From: Atherix ibis
Taxonomy: Eukaryota > Arthropoda > Insecta > Diptera > Athericidae
Reading direction: 5' to 3'
Length of the DNA: 64,000 nt
NCBI GenBank assembly: GCA_958298945.1
Contig: OY282609.1
Coordinates: 16,164,326-16,228,325 of the forward strand
Shown: positions 49,586-59,730 of the stretch, piece after piece
Layout of the letters: the number at the start of each line of letters is the position of its first letter
Position numbering within the stretch: the stretch's first letter is position 1
Notes under the pieces: generated by a model
What the model saw: the letters and a program-made list of their open reading frames with translations, nothing else
What the model was told of the DNA's origin: nothing
Database searches by the model: none
Translations under genes and position numbers: made by a program

Positions 49586-51418
49586 AATATACGATTATCT
49601 AAACTATGGTAAATTCTCATTAATGGATGATAAGAAACGTGGGCGTATTTAATGTTTTATCAATATTTAGATTTGCTGCTGTCCAACAACCAAACGAATT
49701 ATAAACGTTTACTATTCAAACACTCAAAGATAAACCAAATTAGATAATGTCTTCGGTAAATACTTAATTTTATAATCATAATCTTAAATTGTAAAAAGTA
49801 TGTTTGAATAACATAAATTATGATTATACACTTAATAAAGTAAAAATATTCTAGATATTAGGGATGAAACGACTAAAATAGGCTAACAGAATGAAGATGC
49901 CAACGTTCTCATCGCATTGCCTTAAAACATAACCTCTTGAGACTCTCGTTTTTTGTTTGCTCTTCTCAAAATAATTGCTAAAATTTTTAAAATTAGTATT
50001 TCTTGAATAATCACGATTGTCTCTTATTAAAATTTCATAATTTAACCAAAAAATGATCCCCCCCTTAAGTACATAAGTATTTATTGCATTACACAATTTG
50101 GTGGAGATAAAAAAAATAGTTTTGAATATTTTTAATTCATTTTCTATTCTTCATTTTAATTCGTGACTCATGTCGTCGAAGATGGGCTCAGTTAGTATTT
50201 TGAATGCCTACATTTATATCGGGAGATTCTACGATTACCGGCACGCGTCATTTAGAATTGTCCGAAAATAGATTTTTTCCATTTGTACGTATGCCATTCT
50301 TGTCCGATAGTGCGATGCGTATTCTCTAGGCATCAGACCATAGTGCCATTGGCATTATTTTGGTACAATTCGTTAAGTTTAGATTAATTGCCTGTCACCT
50401 AGTTGGACGTTAGCGTCTTTGTTAAGAGAACTATTAAACGCATCAGCTAGTTTGGAATTTACGCAAAAAAAAATAAAAATACAGACGGAAAGGGAATAAT
50501 TGCAATTTTATGGAGCGCAAATAGTGCTTCACTTCAGAAAAAAAAGAAGCAAACTGTACTCTGTGAATAAGAAGCGTTTACGATTTCACAATAACAGAAA
50601 TGACGATCTACCAAAATGGCAAACTTGCAAACCGATGTACTGACAAATACTGAACTAAGAAAAGCCTCAAACCTCGGCCAATAACTGGCCTACGGTTCGT
50701 TGACATTCTCGCCGAATGATTCCTCAGCCAGAGTGCTATGCCACGAACTTGAGGTATGCCGGCTCAAAGAAAAATAGTTTTGCGGGAATTTCTTTAGTGT
50801 TTCTCAGTGAATGGCTAAAAAAATGACTATGCATTCGTTAACAATTTCTTCGAAACCAATGTGCTCGGATGATTGTTTCGTACTGGACGGATTCATAATG
50901 AAAAATCCAAATTTGCCCATCCAACTACGACTATCTTCTGTCCATTCATCCATCCAATCATCAGAATACCATCCTATCGATGATGATTTTACTGTGGAAA
51001 AATTTAAGATGGAAATTTAATCAGATTTGGCCAAGATTTAATTCAAAAGTCCTCAAATTATCTTCTTTTGTTTTCGTGATAACTAATTTTTATTTAAATC
51101 AACATTTCATCCCACCCCATCATAAACGACAACTAATGTGATAATGAAAAATCTCGTATAAATATTTTTTTAAAGAAAATTTTTTACTTGGAAGATCACA
51201 AATATTATGCAATTAAATTTTCCTATTAAAATTTTTTTAAATAAAATATTGTATTTTTGATTGGTTTCTATTTTCAAGAATTGCTTAATCATGTCGATAT
51301 TAATTAAAAATTGTTAATGTGTTACTAAGTAAATATTTATCGAATTTTTATGGATAGAGTGTTGGTAATATTTTTATAGAATCAATACTGGAAAAGAGCA
51401 GGTAAGAGATAGTAAAGT
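49586..51418. other. Non-coding sequence with one small open frame
   Basis: 50160-51060 is non-repetitive and less AT-rich than its surroundings. No known protein motif. The frame at 50811-51020 is listed separately. Confidence 0.45.
50811..51020 (+). CDS. Small hypothetical open frame, 69 codons
   Basis: ATG in a fair start context (gtgaATGG), stop TAA at 51018-51020. The product is Ser-rich with an acidic stretch near the end (PIDDDFTVEKF); no signal peptide, membrane segment or known domain. It lies outside every transposon in a patch of mixed composition. It could be a small gene or an exon remnant, but a frame of this length is also expected by chance in 64 kb. Confidence 0.15.
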   Translation: MAKKMTMHSLTISSKPMCSDDCFVLDGFIMKNPNLPIQLRLSSVHSSIQSSEYHPIDDDFTVEKFKMEI

Positions 51419-52962
51419 AATTATCCATTTCGTAGTTGGAAATGTACAGCCCTCTCGTTTGACAGCTGTCAAACATATATGTCAACGAAGGCGACATTTG
51501 CTTAGTTTAAGGTTCGCGTATGTTTCGGTGCCTGTGGAGATGCCATTGTACGAGGTCTGTTCAAAAATTATCGAGAATTTTGTGTTTTTCAAAAATTATT
51601 TATTTATTCATGAATATCTATTTTGTCCCCTTCAAAGTATTCCCCACCAGATATTATACACTTGTGTCAACGTTTTTTCCAATCCTCGAAGCACTTCAAA
51701 AAATAATTTTTTGTGATCTTGTTCAACTCCTCCTTCGATGCCGTCTTTATCTCTTCAATCGCAGCGTAGCGTCGTCCTTTCATGGGGCTCTTCAGTTTCG
51801 GGAACAAAAAAAAGTCACAGGGGGCCAGATCTGGGGAATACGGTAGCTGCGGCATTATTAGTGTGTTGTTTTAGCAAAAAATTCGCAAAAGCCAATTTTT
51901 GTTCTTCCACAAATCCGGGCGTTTCTGGCGGATTGCTTCGCGCAACTTGCGCATAATTTACAGGTAATATTCCATATTGACCGTTCTACCCTGTGGCAAA
52001 AACTCATGATGCACCACGCCCCTGCAATCGAAGACAACTGTAAGAAAAACCTTCACATTCGACCGAACTTGGCGCGCTTTTTTCGATCTTGGCTCGTGCG
52101 GCAGTTTCCATTGGGATGATTGAGCTTTGGTTTCCACGTCATAACCATAAACCCATGATTCGTCACCAGTTATGACCCTCTGGAGCAAATTTGGGTCATC
52201 ACGGACAGAGTCCAACAGCTCCTTAGCAATGTTAATGCGATGCGGTTTTTGGTCGAAATTGAGCAAAAATCTAAAACTAGCCAAAACACGTGCAAGCAAA
52301 GCAGCTGTCAAAAATTAACTGAACATTCAAAATGGCCGAACTTGTCGGCATAAGTGAGAGACATGAGTACCAATATAACGCCGCCAAAAATCAAAAATCG
52401 AATATACTTAACCCGGGAAAATTAAAAATTCGCGATACTTTTTGAACAGACCTCGTATCTGTGAAAAGTGACTGTCTGGTATGTATTTTGGTTTGAAGGT
52501 GTCATTTACCCGCGTATTTCTTTGAAATTAAAGAAGGAGAGATCATCCTTCAAATAATAAACATTTTTTAGCCTCTACTTAAAGATTTAATTTTAAGATT
52601 TCGAGATTTTGTGATGTCAATTAGTCTCCAAGATCGTGCTATTTGACGCCGTTCGACTTTTTTGGATGTAGGTCTACGTGATAAATCGTACTTACACAGA
52701 CAATCCTCAAACTTGAGAGCATTTAAAAACTAACATCCATCAAGTAATTGCTAAATTGCTAGCCTTAAATGTGCCAAAAACTCGTCAAAAATTACCTCCA
52801 AAATAATGAGTTCTACGAGAAGTCACATGGGGGCCATTTGAATGATGTTCTATTCGATGTACAATACGAGTATAATGGCAAGATCCGAGCAATATACTAA
52901 AACACATGTGTTTAAGTGAGTTTTATTTAAATTTACATACCGAAACACAAATTGGCTAAACC
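51419..52962 (+). mobile_element. Family T element, copy T9, interrupted by mariner A
   Basis: Left end TTATCCATTTCGTAGTTGG with GACAGCTGTCAAAC, right end TACCGAAACACAAATTGGC. Mariner A copy M7 is inserted at 'gccattgTA', continuing 'TAtctgtgaaaagtgactg', a different T site from M2/M5/M6. The right part keeps 'acaatcctcaaacttgagagcattt', the strand complement of the family block, and codons before the C-terminus. Confidence 0.8.
51551..52455 (-). mobile_element. Mariner A copy M7 (905 bp, deletion type 1)
   Basis: TA flanks at 51549-51550 and 52456-52457; both ends complete. It lacks the DNA-binding domain (same junction as M1, M4, M6). The minus-strand frame 51958-52311 reads LNFDQKPHRINIAKELLDSVRDDPNLLQRVITGDESWVYGYDVETKAQ..., RGVVHHEFLPQGRTVN, the best-preserved first catalytic region of the family in this window. 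The second Asp segment is deleted ('ttagcaaaaaattcgcaaaagcc'). The third (SPDLAPCDFFLF, 51667-51855) remains. Confidence 0.9.
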
Positions 52963-54152
52963 TTTATAGGACGACTTCGAATAGGATGCTTTAAGGCAAC
53001 AACTACGAAAAATGGAAAAATTATTCAAATTCTTGCGAATTCGCTTAGTTGTTCTAAATAGTTCGAGAAATTAATTTATTTTCATTTATCCCTCTAATAA
53101 TACCTTTTGAAGCATCATTGAAATATTCAAATTACAACTAATTGGGAGTACAGGTGAATTTTCGGCCAAAACTTAAAATTTTTTATAGGAATTAGAAAAA
53201 TTCGGTAGAAAATTTTTCTCTGCTTATAATTGCTCTTCAACTTTCTCCTCTTTGGATTTAAATTTGATAGAAAACCCACCTGTACCCCTGATTAATTCTT
53301 TGCAAACAAAAAACAGTATATTGACTTGACAAATACACCAACCTCATTTCGCAGATGTTTTGTTTTTTTTTTGTTGCCGTGGAAAAGTACGACTTTGTAT
53401 CCAATTAAGACGAAATTATTCATAATTAGCAAATATAGAAGAAACATTTTAGTATAAATTAGATCGATCTTGTTGAATGGAAGGTAAACATTTTTGGTTC
53501 TCTCCAATCGATTGTATGTAAAATAATTGCAAGAAAATTTCCTAAATTGAAGATAATTCAAATTTGGATTCAGTTCAAATGTTTAAGTTCCCTTTACTCC
53601 GATTGCTTAGTCAGTCTATTGGTGAGGAGTCCACCAAAATACCGTGCCGGGGCTGGTTCGCAAGAGAAGACGAACTGATTTGAATATTTGTTCTTCTAAT
53701 GCGGATACAAACATCTTCTGAACTTTGTTATGAATCCAAACAATAGCAATTAATTTTATTAAGTCTGCTTGATGTGGAATTCCCACAAGAAATACAATAG
53801 AAAAAAAATGTCCGGCTTCTATAGTCTGGTTTCGATTAGGAAAAGTATAATGTTCGCCTATAAGAAAATAATTTTAAAAAATAATTGGAAAAAGAAGACG
53901 AAAATCTTAAGAAGAGGGCACGCGAGGTTGAAGAGATTAAGTGCTGGTTTAGGAAATGAACTTATTATAAGCTTCTATAATTTTTGGTACTTAAGATATG
54001 TACTATAAAATCCTTGTGAAGCCGTGAACATAATTCCGACGAGAACTGGTGACTATAACTAAAGAATTGCAACGAGTCAGGAAATGTCATCTGATCAGTG
54101 TCTATTATTTATATTTTATGCTTAGTTCAATTTTTAATTTGATTTATTCATA
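52963..54152. other. Non-coding sequence
   Basis: No recognised gene. The frame 53769-54008 (+) is Lys-rich low-complexity and lacks a domain. Confidence 0.45.
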
Positions 54153-54169
54153 AATATATATATATATAT
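54153..54169. repeat. (AT)n microsatellite
   Basis: Uninterrupted AT dinucleotides just before the retroelement fragment. Confidence 0.9.
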
Positions 54170-54170
54170 T

Positions 54171-54640
54171 ACCGGTTCTATAAGAATATGCCCCATAACA
54201 GCTTTTGAAGCTCTCTTAGGCCTTGCTACTTTTGCATTTGCATATTAAAAGGAAGCCGCCAAAGAGGCTCTCAAGTTAGGACATTCCAAAATCTTTACAC
54301 CAGGCAACCTATTTCGATATCTTAAAATTCTATCGGACCTAACAGAACTCCAGAAAGGCAACTATGACTCAGACGCAATGCCACGGAAATTTAACTTAAC
54401 CCAGTTCTTCAAAATATTGTAGTTCTCACGGAGTACTTAACTTGGAAGGAGGGCGGTTGTCACTCGAAGGATATAGTCGGACCTTATTACTGTCTATCTA
54501 AGGCCCTTGGTAAATCCCCATCCATTTTTCAGGCAGCATTTAATTCCATAGAGCTTTATACTAGAGAGGATATCAGAAGGAAAATCTAGTTTGGGATATC
54601 CTAACGGTCCTAAATAGCGGCTAAACACAACAATGTAACT
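54171..54640 (+). mobile_element. Non-LTR retrotransposon fragment (RT tail to RNase H)
   Basis: The plus strand reads TGSIRICPITAFEALLGLAT, a stop, then KEAAKEALKLGHSKI. This resembles the conserved ITGA-R-T-PTAALE-LL--PPL--.I--EA block after the reverse-transcriptase domain in R1/jockey-type elements. Further on, CLSKALGKSPSIFQAAFNSI then ELYTREDIRRKI resembles the ribonuclease H core (LG...SVFQAE..AI). At least three stops, no ends seen. It is on the opposite strand from the fragment at 32070-32235, so the two need not be one insertion. Confidence 0.65.
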
Positions 54641-54697
54641 TTTTAGTAGGTGTGGGGGTATGATGACCTTTTTAAATATACCTCGTAGGTATATTTA

Positions 54698-55863
54698 CGA
54701 GGTCTGTTCAAAAAGTATCGCGAATTTTGAATTTCCGCGGGTTACGTATATTCGATTTTTGATTTTTTTTGCGGCGTTATATTGGAACTCATGTCTCTCA
54801 CTTATGCCAACCAGTTCGGCCATTTTGAATATTCAGTTAATTTTTGACAGATGCTTAGCTGGCACGTGTTTTGGCTCTCTTCTATTTTTGCCCATTCCAA
54901 AAAATGGATCAAAAAATATGTATCAAATTTTGTTTGAAAAACAAAATTAATTGCGCGGACGCATTCCGAATGTTGACTGTGGCATATAGTGAAGCTATCT
55001 TGGACAGAAGCAACGTTTATGGTTGTACAAAATACTCTCAGAGGGCCGAGAAGATGTGAACGACGAAAAGTGTGCCGTACGACCGAGCACGTCAAGAACA
55101 GACGAAAACATTGATGAAGTGAAGAAAATAGTTGCTGAGGACTTAAACATATCGATTGGATCGTGCCATTCGATTTTTACCAATGGTTTGTCGTGAGACG
55201 GGTCGCCGTGAAATTCGTACGCAAATTACTCAATTGCGACCAAAAACAGCATCGCATTAAAATTGCTAAGGAGCTGTTGGACTCCGTCCGCGATGACCCA
55301 AATTTGCTCCTAAGGTTATGACGTGGAAACCAAAGCTCAATCATTCCAATGGAAGCTGCCGCACGAGCTAAGACCGAAAAAAGCGCGCCAAGTTCGGTCG
55401 AATGTGAAGGTTTTGCTTACAGTTTTCTTCGATTGCAGGGGCGTTAAGAACGGTTAATAAGGAATATTACCGGCAAGTTATGCGCAGCAATCCGCTAGAA
55501 ACGTCCGGATTTGTGGAAGAACAAAAATTGGCTTTTGCCATTTTTGGCCAAAAACAAAACATTAATAATACCGCAGCCACCGTATTCCCCAGATCTGGCC
55601 CCCTGTCACTTTTTCTTGTTCCAGAAACTGAAGAGCCCCATGAAAGGACGACGCTACGCTACGATTGAAGAGATAAAGACGGCATCGAAGGAGGAGGTGA
55701 ACAATATCACAAAAAAATGAGTTTTTGAAGTGCTTCGAGGATTGGAGAAAACGTTAGCACAAGTGTATAATATCTGGTGGGGATAACTTGGAAGGGGAGA
55801 AAAAAGATATATAATTTTTGAAAAAAAAAAACCAAATTCGCGAAAGTTTTTGAACAGACCTTT
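54698..55863 (+). mobile_element. Mariner A copy M8 (1166 bp, retains DNA-binding domain)
   Basis: Left TA at 54696-54697. The right end has decayed (AGACCTTT, TA at 55864-55865). Normal 5'-3' layout, not in family T. Like M3 it lacks the 33 bp coding LANRRITVREV. The DNA-binding frame reads INCADAFRMLTVAYSEAILDRSNVYG then shifts. AKELLDSVRDDPNLL is present, but the next ~15 codons with the first catalytic Asp are deleted ('ctcctaaggttatgacgtgg'). The second Asp segment is also lost. SPDLAPCHFFLFQKLK has His for the third Asp. Confidence 0.88.
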
Positions 55864-55865
55864 TA

Positions 55866-57775
55866 TGTTGCCTTTGATTTAAATTTCAACAATTTTACCA
55901 AATAACAAAACACTGTAAACTTGTGGCAGTGCTTCGACAAAAACGACAAATTCAGAAACTTGTTCTCGTCTCTCTTCGCAATTGTCTCCACATTCATAAG
56001 ATTGCGATAAAATTGCCACTCGTCGAAATTGTGTTTGGCGCTTTAAATCAATAAAAAAAAATTAAAAATAATATATTAAAAGAATTTTTAAAAAAAAACG
56101 TCTCAAGTTAGCTTTAAAATCTTAAGTTATGTTAGAGAATAGCCTCTATATGACCTTGAAACGCATCAGTGCGGCAGTAGAGATTGCAATTTCTGGAATT
56201 TCATGTTATTTTCTTCTCTTCAAGGAACAATAACGTTTTTTTTCTGTCTCGACAAAGCCAGAGCTCATCTTTAAGGAAATAGCCCTCGAATGAGCTGTTT
56301 CTTCTGTGCTTTGTTGAATGCCGGTTGGTATAAGTTTCAATGTGAAAGAAGACTACGTGGGTGAAATCGAGCTGTTCAACACAAAGAGTAGTGATGCAAA
56401 AAGGTTATTCTAATCAAATAAATCTGCAGTAGAGTAATCCATACCTTGATGAATCCCCAGATTCGGCCTGTACGAGTACATACATACATACACACGGTCA
56501 TTGTGTACAAGTACATGACGTACTATTAGTGCTTCTTTGGGATCATACTTGTATCTGGAATAACTGTTGGTTGGTTATGTTTTGCGATAGCCAGGCATAC
56601 TCTCATTTGAGCTCGCGTATACATACGTGCGTGAGAATAATAATAGTACTTTCAGTATAATATAAACAAATACAATACGTACGAATATTGCGTGTTTCAT
56701 CCAATCCAACGACCTCAAGACGGTCGGTCGGACGGTCTTCTCAAGTGTGTGAAAGCACAACCAGCAAAAGAAAAAAAAACAACAACCGGCAAATCTAACA
56801 AAAAATCTAAGCCATTCCAATAATAAAAAAGTCTGTGCTGGCCGTGGTCACAAAGAACAGTTGGTATTGCCAGCGGCTAGATTACGATTACGCTATGATG
56901 GTGTGTTTGGTGCGGCGGTGGTGAGATGTACGGGCGAGTAGAGCTTTCGAATAAAGTTTGTAGTTATTGTATGAGAGAGGGTAATGACGGAATAAGTGGG
57001 GAACTTTAGTTACGCCAAATCATGGCGAGAGAGGAAAAAAATTTCTGCAGCACGACATTGAAGATCTGGTTGCCGTCACATGGGAAACTCTACGCCATCT
57101 CATCATGCCGGTAGTTGGTCGTGTGAGGCATTAATAGAGTTGGGGTTTATTCATACCAATAACGGATCTCTTGCCATTTTTCTTCATCTTGTTTTTTTTT
57201 TTTTTCTTTGAACATATTCTCTATTTCTTTCTTTCACCAAATTGGATTCTATACGCAACATCAGTACTTATTTATATATATATTTTTTTTTTGAATAAAA
57301 GAATTATTTTTTGTTATAATTTTATTCGTGCCACAGCGGTATTGAGTGTGGAGAATGGAGCCTCTCAATTACTTAAAGAAGTAATTTAAGATCACTTTTT
57401 TTTTATTGTATATTTATTAGATTTCATCTCTTTCTGTATTATCGTGCCTACTCTTCTTCTATCTCTCACTTTTGATCAAATTGAAATTCACCGAAATTTG
57501 GAAAGGTTAATCTCTCTCAGTAACCTGACGATTGACTCTTAACTTACTTTGGATTTTTTGTGAGTACTTATGTATTCGAAGAAAATTCACATAGTCTTTT
57601 TGTAGTATTATTTTAGTAATTTTTTTTTCAAATTTTTTAAATTGAAATTAGAAAATATAAATTAAGCAGGCAGTTAGTTATTTAGGAAAATTTTGAAGTG
57701 CTCTTAATGCTTTTAGTATTTTGAGTTTTTTTGATATGAAATCAATCATGTCTATGAGTATGTGTGTAAATGTTT
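55866..57775. other. Non-coding sequence with a promoter- or leader-like patch
   Basis: 55890-56045 is a diverged relative of the repeat at 30.9-31.5 kb. 56440-57130 is less AT-rich and leader-like: 'cggtcggtcggacggtc' repeats at about 56722-56740, then CAA/AAAC-rich sequence and a GGTGGTG-rich stretch. No frame with a known domain. Confidence 0.4.
56440..57130. promoter_or_regulatory. Candidate promoter or untranslated leader region
   Basis: Non-repetitive, higher G+C than its surroundings, with CGGTCGGTCGGACGG-type internal repeats and CAACAAC-rich sequence as is common in fly 5' leaders. No confident TATA box, donor or strand. Suggested only by composition. Confidence 0.2.
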
Positions 57776-58299
57776 ACCCAATTTGTGTTTCGTAAAGCAA
57801 TGTAATGTTAAGTAAAACACACTTTAAATTTAGATTTTTATGAAATTTTTATTTTGTTATATTGCTTAGACCTTGCCATTATTCTTGCAGGACTTGATCC
57901 TTTTGAGGTAATTTTTGATGAGTTTTTCGAACGTTTCTGATTGTAATTAAATCATCACTTGACAGATACTTCTTGTTAAATGCTTTAAAATTTGAGAATT
58001 GTCTGCGTAAATACGATTTTTTGCGTAGATCTACAAGAAATTGGTATCTTCAAATCTCGAAATTATGAGTTCTGAGCACTTTTTTCGCGTAATTTTTCTT
58101 ATTTTGTGGCTTGTAGCGCCGTTTTGTTGAAACCACACATGGGTCCAGATTAGAATCTCAGAATTAGCGATTCAAAGAAATACGGGTAATTGACAACTTT
58201 ATCACTGAAGATTATGAAAGTGCGTAACGAAGCTATAATGTTAATACGTTCTTTGGTGATTAAATAATCGATATTTGTCAAATTTAAACTAAACAAATT

Positions 58300-59041
58300 T
58301 TATTTTGGATGACATATACGAGGTCTGTTCAAAAAGTATCGCGAATTTTGTGTTTTTTTTAAAAAATTGTTTATTTCTTTATGAATATCTATTTTGTCCC
58401 CTTCAAAGTAATCCCCATCAGATATTATACACTTGTGACAACGTTTTTTCCAATCCTCGAAGCACTTCGAAAAATCATTTTCTGTGATCTGGTTCAGCTC
58501 CTCCTTCGATGCCGTCTTTACCTCCTCAATTGTAGCGTAGCGTCGTCCTTTCATGGGGCTCTTCAGTTTCGGGAACAAGGAAAAGTCAACGGGGGCCAGA
58601 TCTGGGGAATACGGTGGCTGCGGCATTATTTGTGTGTTGTTTTTGACCAAAAATTTGTGCAAAAGCAACGATGCGTGAGCAGGAACGTTATCATGGTGCA
58701 AAAGCCAATTTTGGTTCTTCCACAAATCCGAGCGTTTTTGGCGGATTGCTTCGTGCGACTAGCGCATAACTTGCAGATAATATTCCTTATTGACCGTTCT
58801 ACCCTGTGGCAAGAACTCATGATGCACCACGCCCCTGCAATCGAAGAAAACTGTCGTTCACACGTCCCGGTACGCTTTTCGTCGTCCACATCTTCTCGGC
58901 CCTCTGAGAACATTTTGTACCACCGATAAACGTTGCTTCAGTCCAAGGTAGTTTCACATATGTCACGGTCAACATTCGGAATGCGTCCGCACAGTTAATT
59001 TTGTTTTTCGCACAAAATTTGATACAGATTCTTTTATCCAT
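58300..59041 (-). pseudogene. Broken mariner A transposase (M9)
   Basis: Starts ATG 59039-59041 (MDKRICIKFCAKNKINCADAFRML). It frameshifts after MLTVTYVKLP, resumes as MFSEGREDVDDEKR in another frame, and then hits the central deletion. The C-terminal frame (58300-58725) is intact with LLHHDNVPAHASLLLHKFL (second Asp) and SPDLAPVDFSLFPKLK (third Asp) at normal spacing. The usual stop after IDIHE has changed (IDIHKEINNFLKK...), so the frame runs through the terminal repeat into flanking T sequence, ending at 58300. Confidence 0.85.
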
Positions 59042-59250
59042 ATTTTGGAATGAGCAAAAATCGAAGACGAGCCAAAACACGTGCAAGCAAAGCAGCTGTC
59101 AAAAATTAACTAACTGAACATTCAAAATGGCCGAACTTGTCGGCTTAAGTGAGAGACATGAGTACCAACATAATGCCACAGAAAATCGAAAATTGAATAT
59201 ACGTAAGCCGCGGAAATTCAAAATTCGCGATATTTTTTGAACAGATCTCG
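58319..59250 (-). mobile_element. Mariner A copy M9 (932 bp, central deletion)
   Basis: TA flanks at 58317-58318 and 59251-59252; both ends present and normal. It has its own deletion, joining the DEKR segment of the N-terminal domain directly to the RLQGRG segment ahead of HEFLPQGRT and removing the first catalytic region. Arises independently of deletion type 1. Confidence 0.9.
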
Positions 59251-59310
59251 TATATGTATGTCTGACAAATGTCAAATGAAGGCACTGTACTTTCGAAACC
59301 ACACACTGTA

Positions 59311-59728
59311 CGAAGGTCATGTCGTTTTTTGGTATTCGCGTGGGAGAATTTTCATGGATTATTTTCAAACAATATATCCGTTATCGCGATGGCCAAAATC
59401 AATCAGTTAAAGTTCGAATTGCTTCTTGACTAACCCTATTCGCCAGATTGAGTACCCCCCCCCCCCCCCGGGTTATTTTCTCTTTCCAAACTTGAAAAAA
59501 ATGGCTCGGTGGTAAAAGATTTGCCATTAATGAAGGGATGTTATCTGCGGTTAAAACTATTTTAAGGAGCTCGACTGTGCTTACCATAAACAGGATATCG
59601 ACGCTATTGAAAATCGCTGCGAAAAGTGCTATCGAGCTAAAAGGAGACTATATTGAGAAATAAAGATATATTTTCCAAAAAAATTTTAAATTTCTTCGAT
59701 AGGCCGGATACTTATGGAACTACCCTTG
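59311..59728 (+). mobile_element. Mariner C remnant (about 0.42 kb)
   Basis: The right end reads TATGGAACTACCCTTG followed by TA (59729-59730), and the left end starts CGAAGG after TA (59309-59310), a weak counterpart. Plus-strand translation gives AMAKINQLKFELLLD, PYSPD, then after a poly-C tract YFLFPN, KKWLGGKRFAINEGM, DAIENRCEKC, and ELKGDYIEK with a stop. This is the C-terminal third of another mariner transposase, in three frames with a stop. Everything upstream of the second catalytic Asp is missing. Confidence 0.7.
59455..59469. repeat. Poly-C tract (15)
   Basis: Fifteen consecutive C fall where the mariner C frame should code DLAPSD. Confidence 0.95.
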
Positions 59729-59730
59729 TA

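Larger units (their letters stand above)
57776..59310 (-). mobile_element. Family T element, copy T10, interrupted by mariner A
   Basis: The left end reads CCCAATTTGTGTTTCGTAAAG, and the right part 'gtcaaatgaaggcactgtactttcg' is the coding-5' terminus, cut a little short by the mariner C remnant that follows. Mariner A copy M9 is inserted close to the T 5' end at 'gatgacataTA', a third T site. Minus-strand coding remains are slight. Confidence 0.75.

Noticed and set aside
58381..58929. 182-codon open frame on the plus strand (with similar ones at 11399-11650, 33682-34026, 48379-48720, 51520-51846, 41360-41749)
   Set aside because: These are antisense readings of mariner A. They recur at the same place in each copy because the sense strand is conserved, and the sense strand has the transposase motifs.
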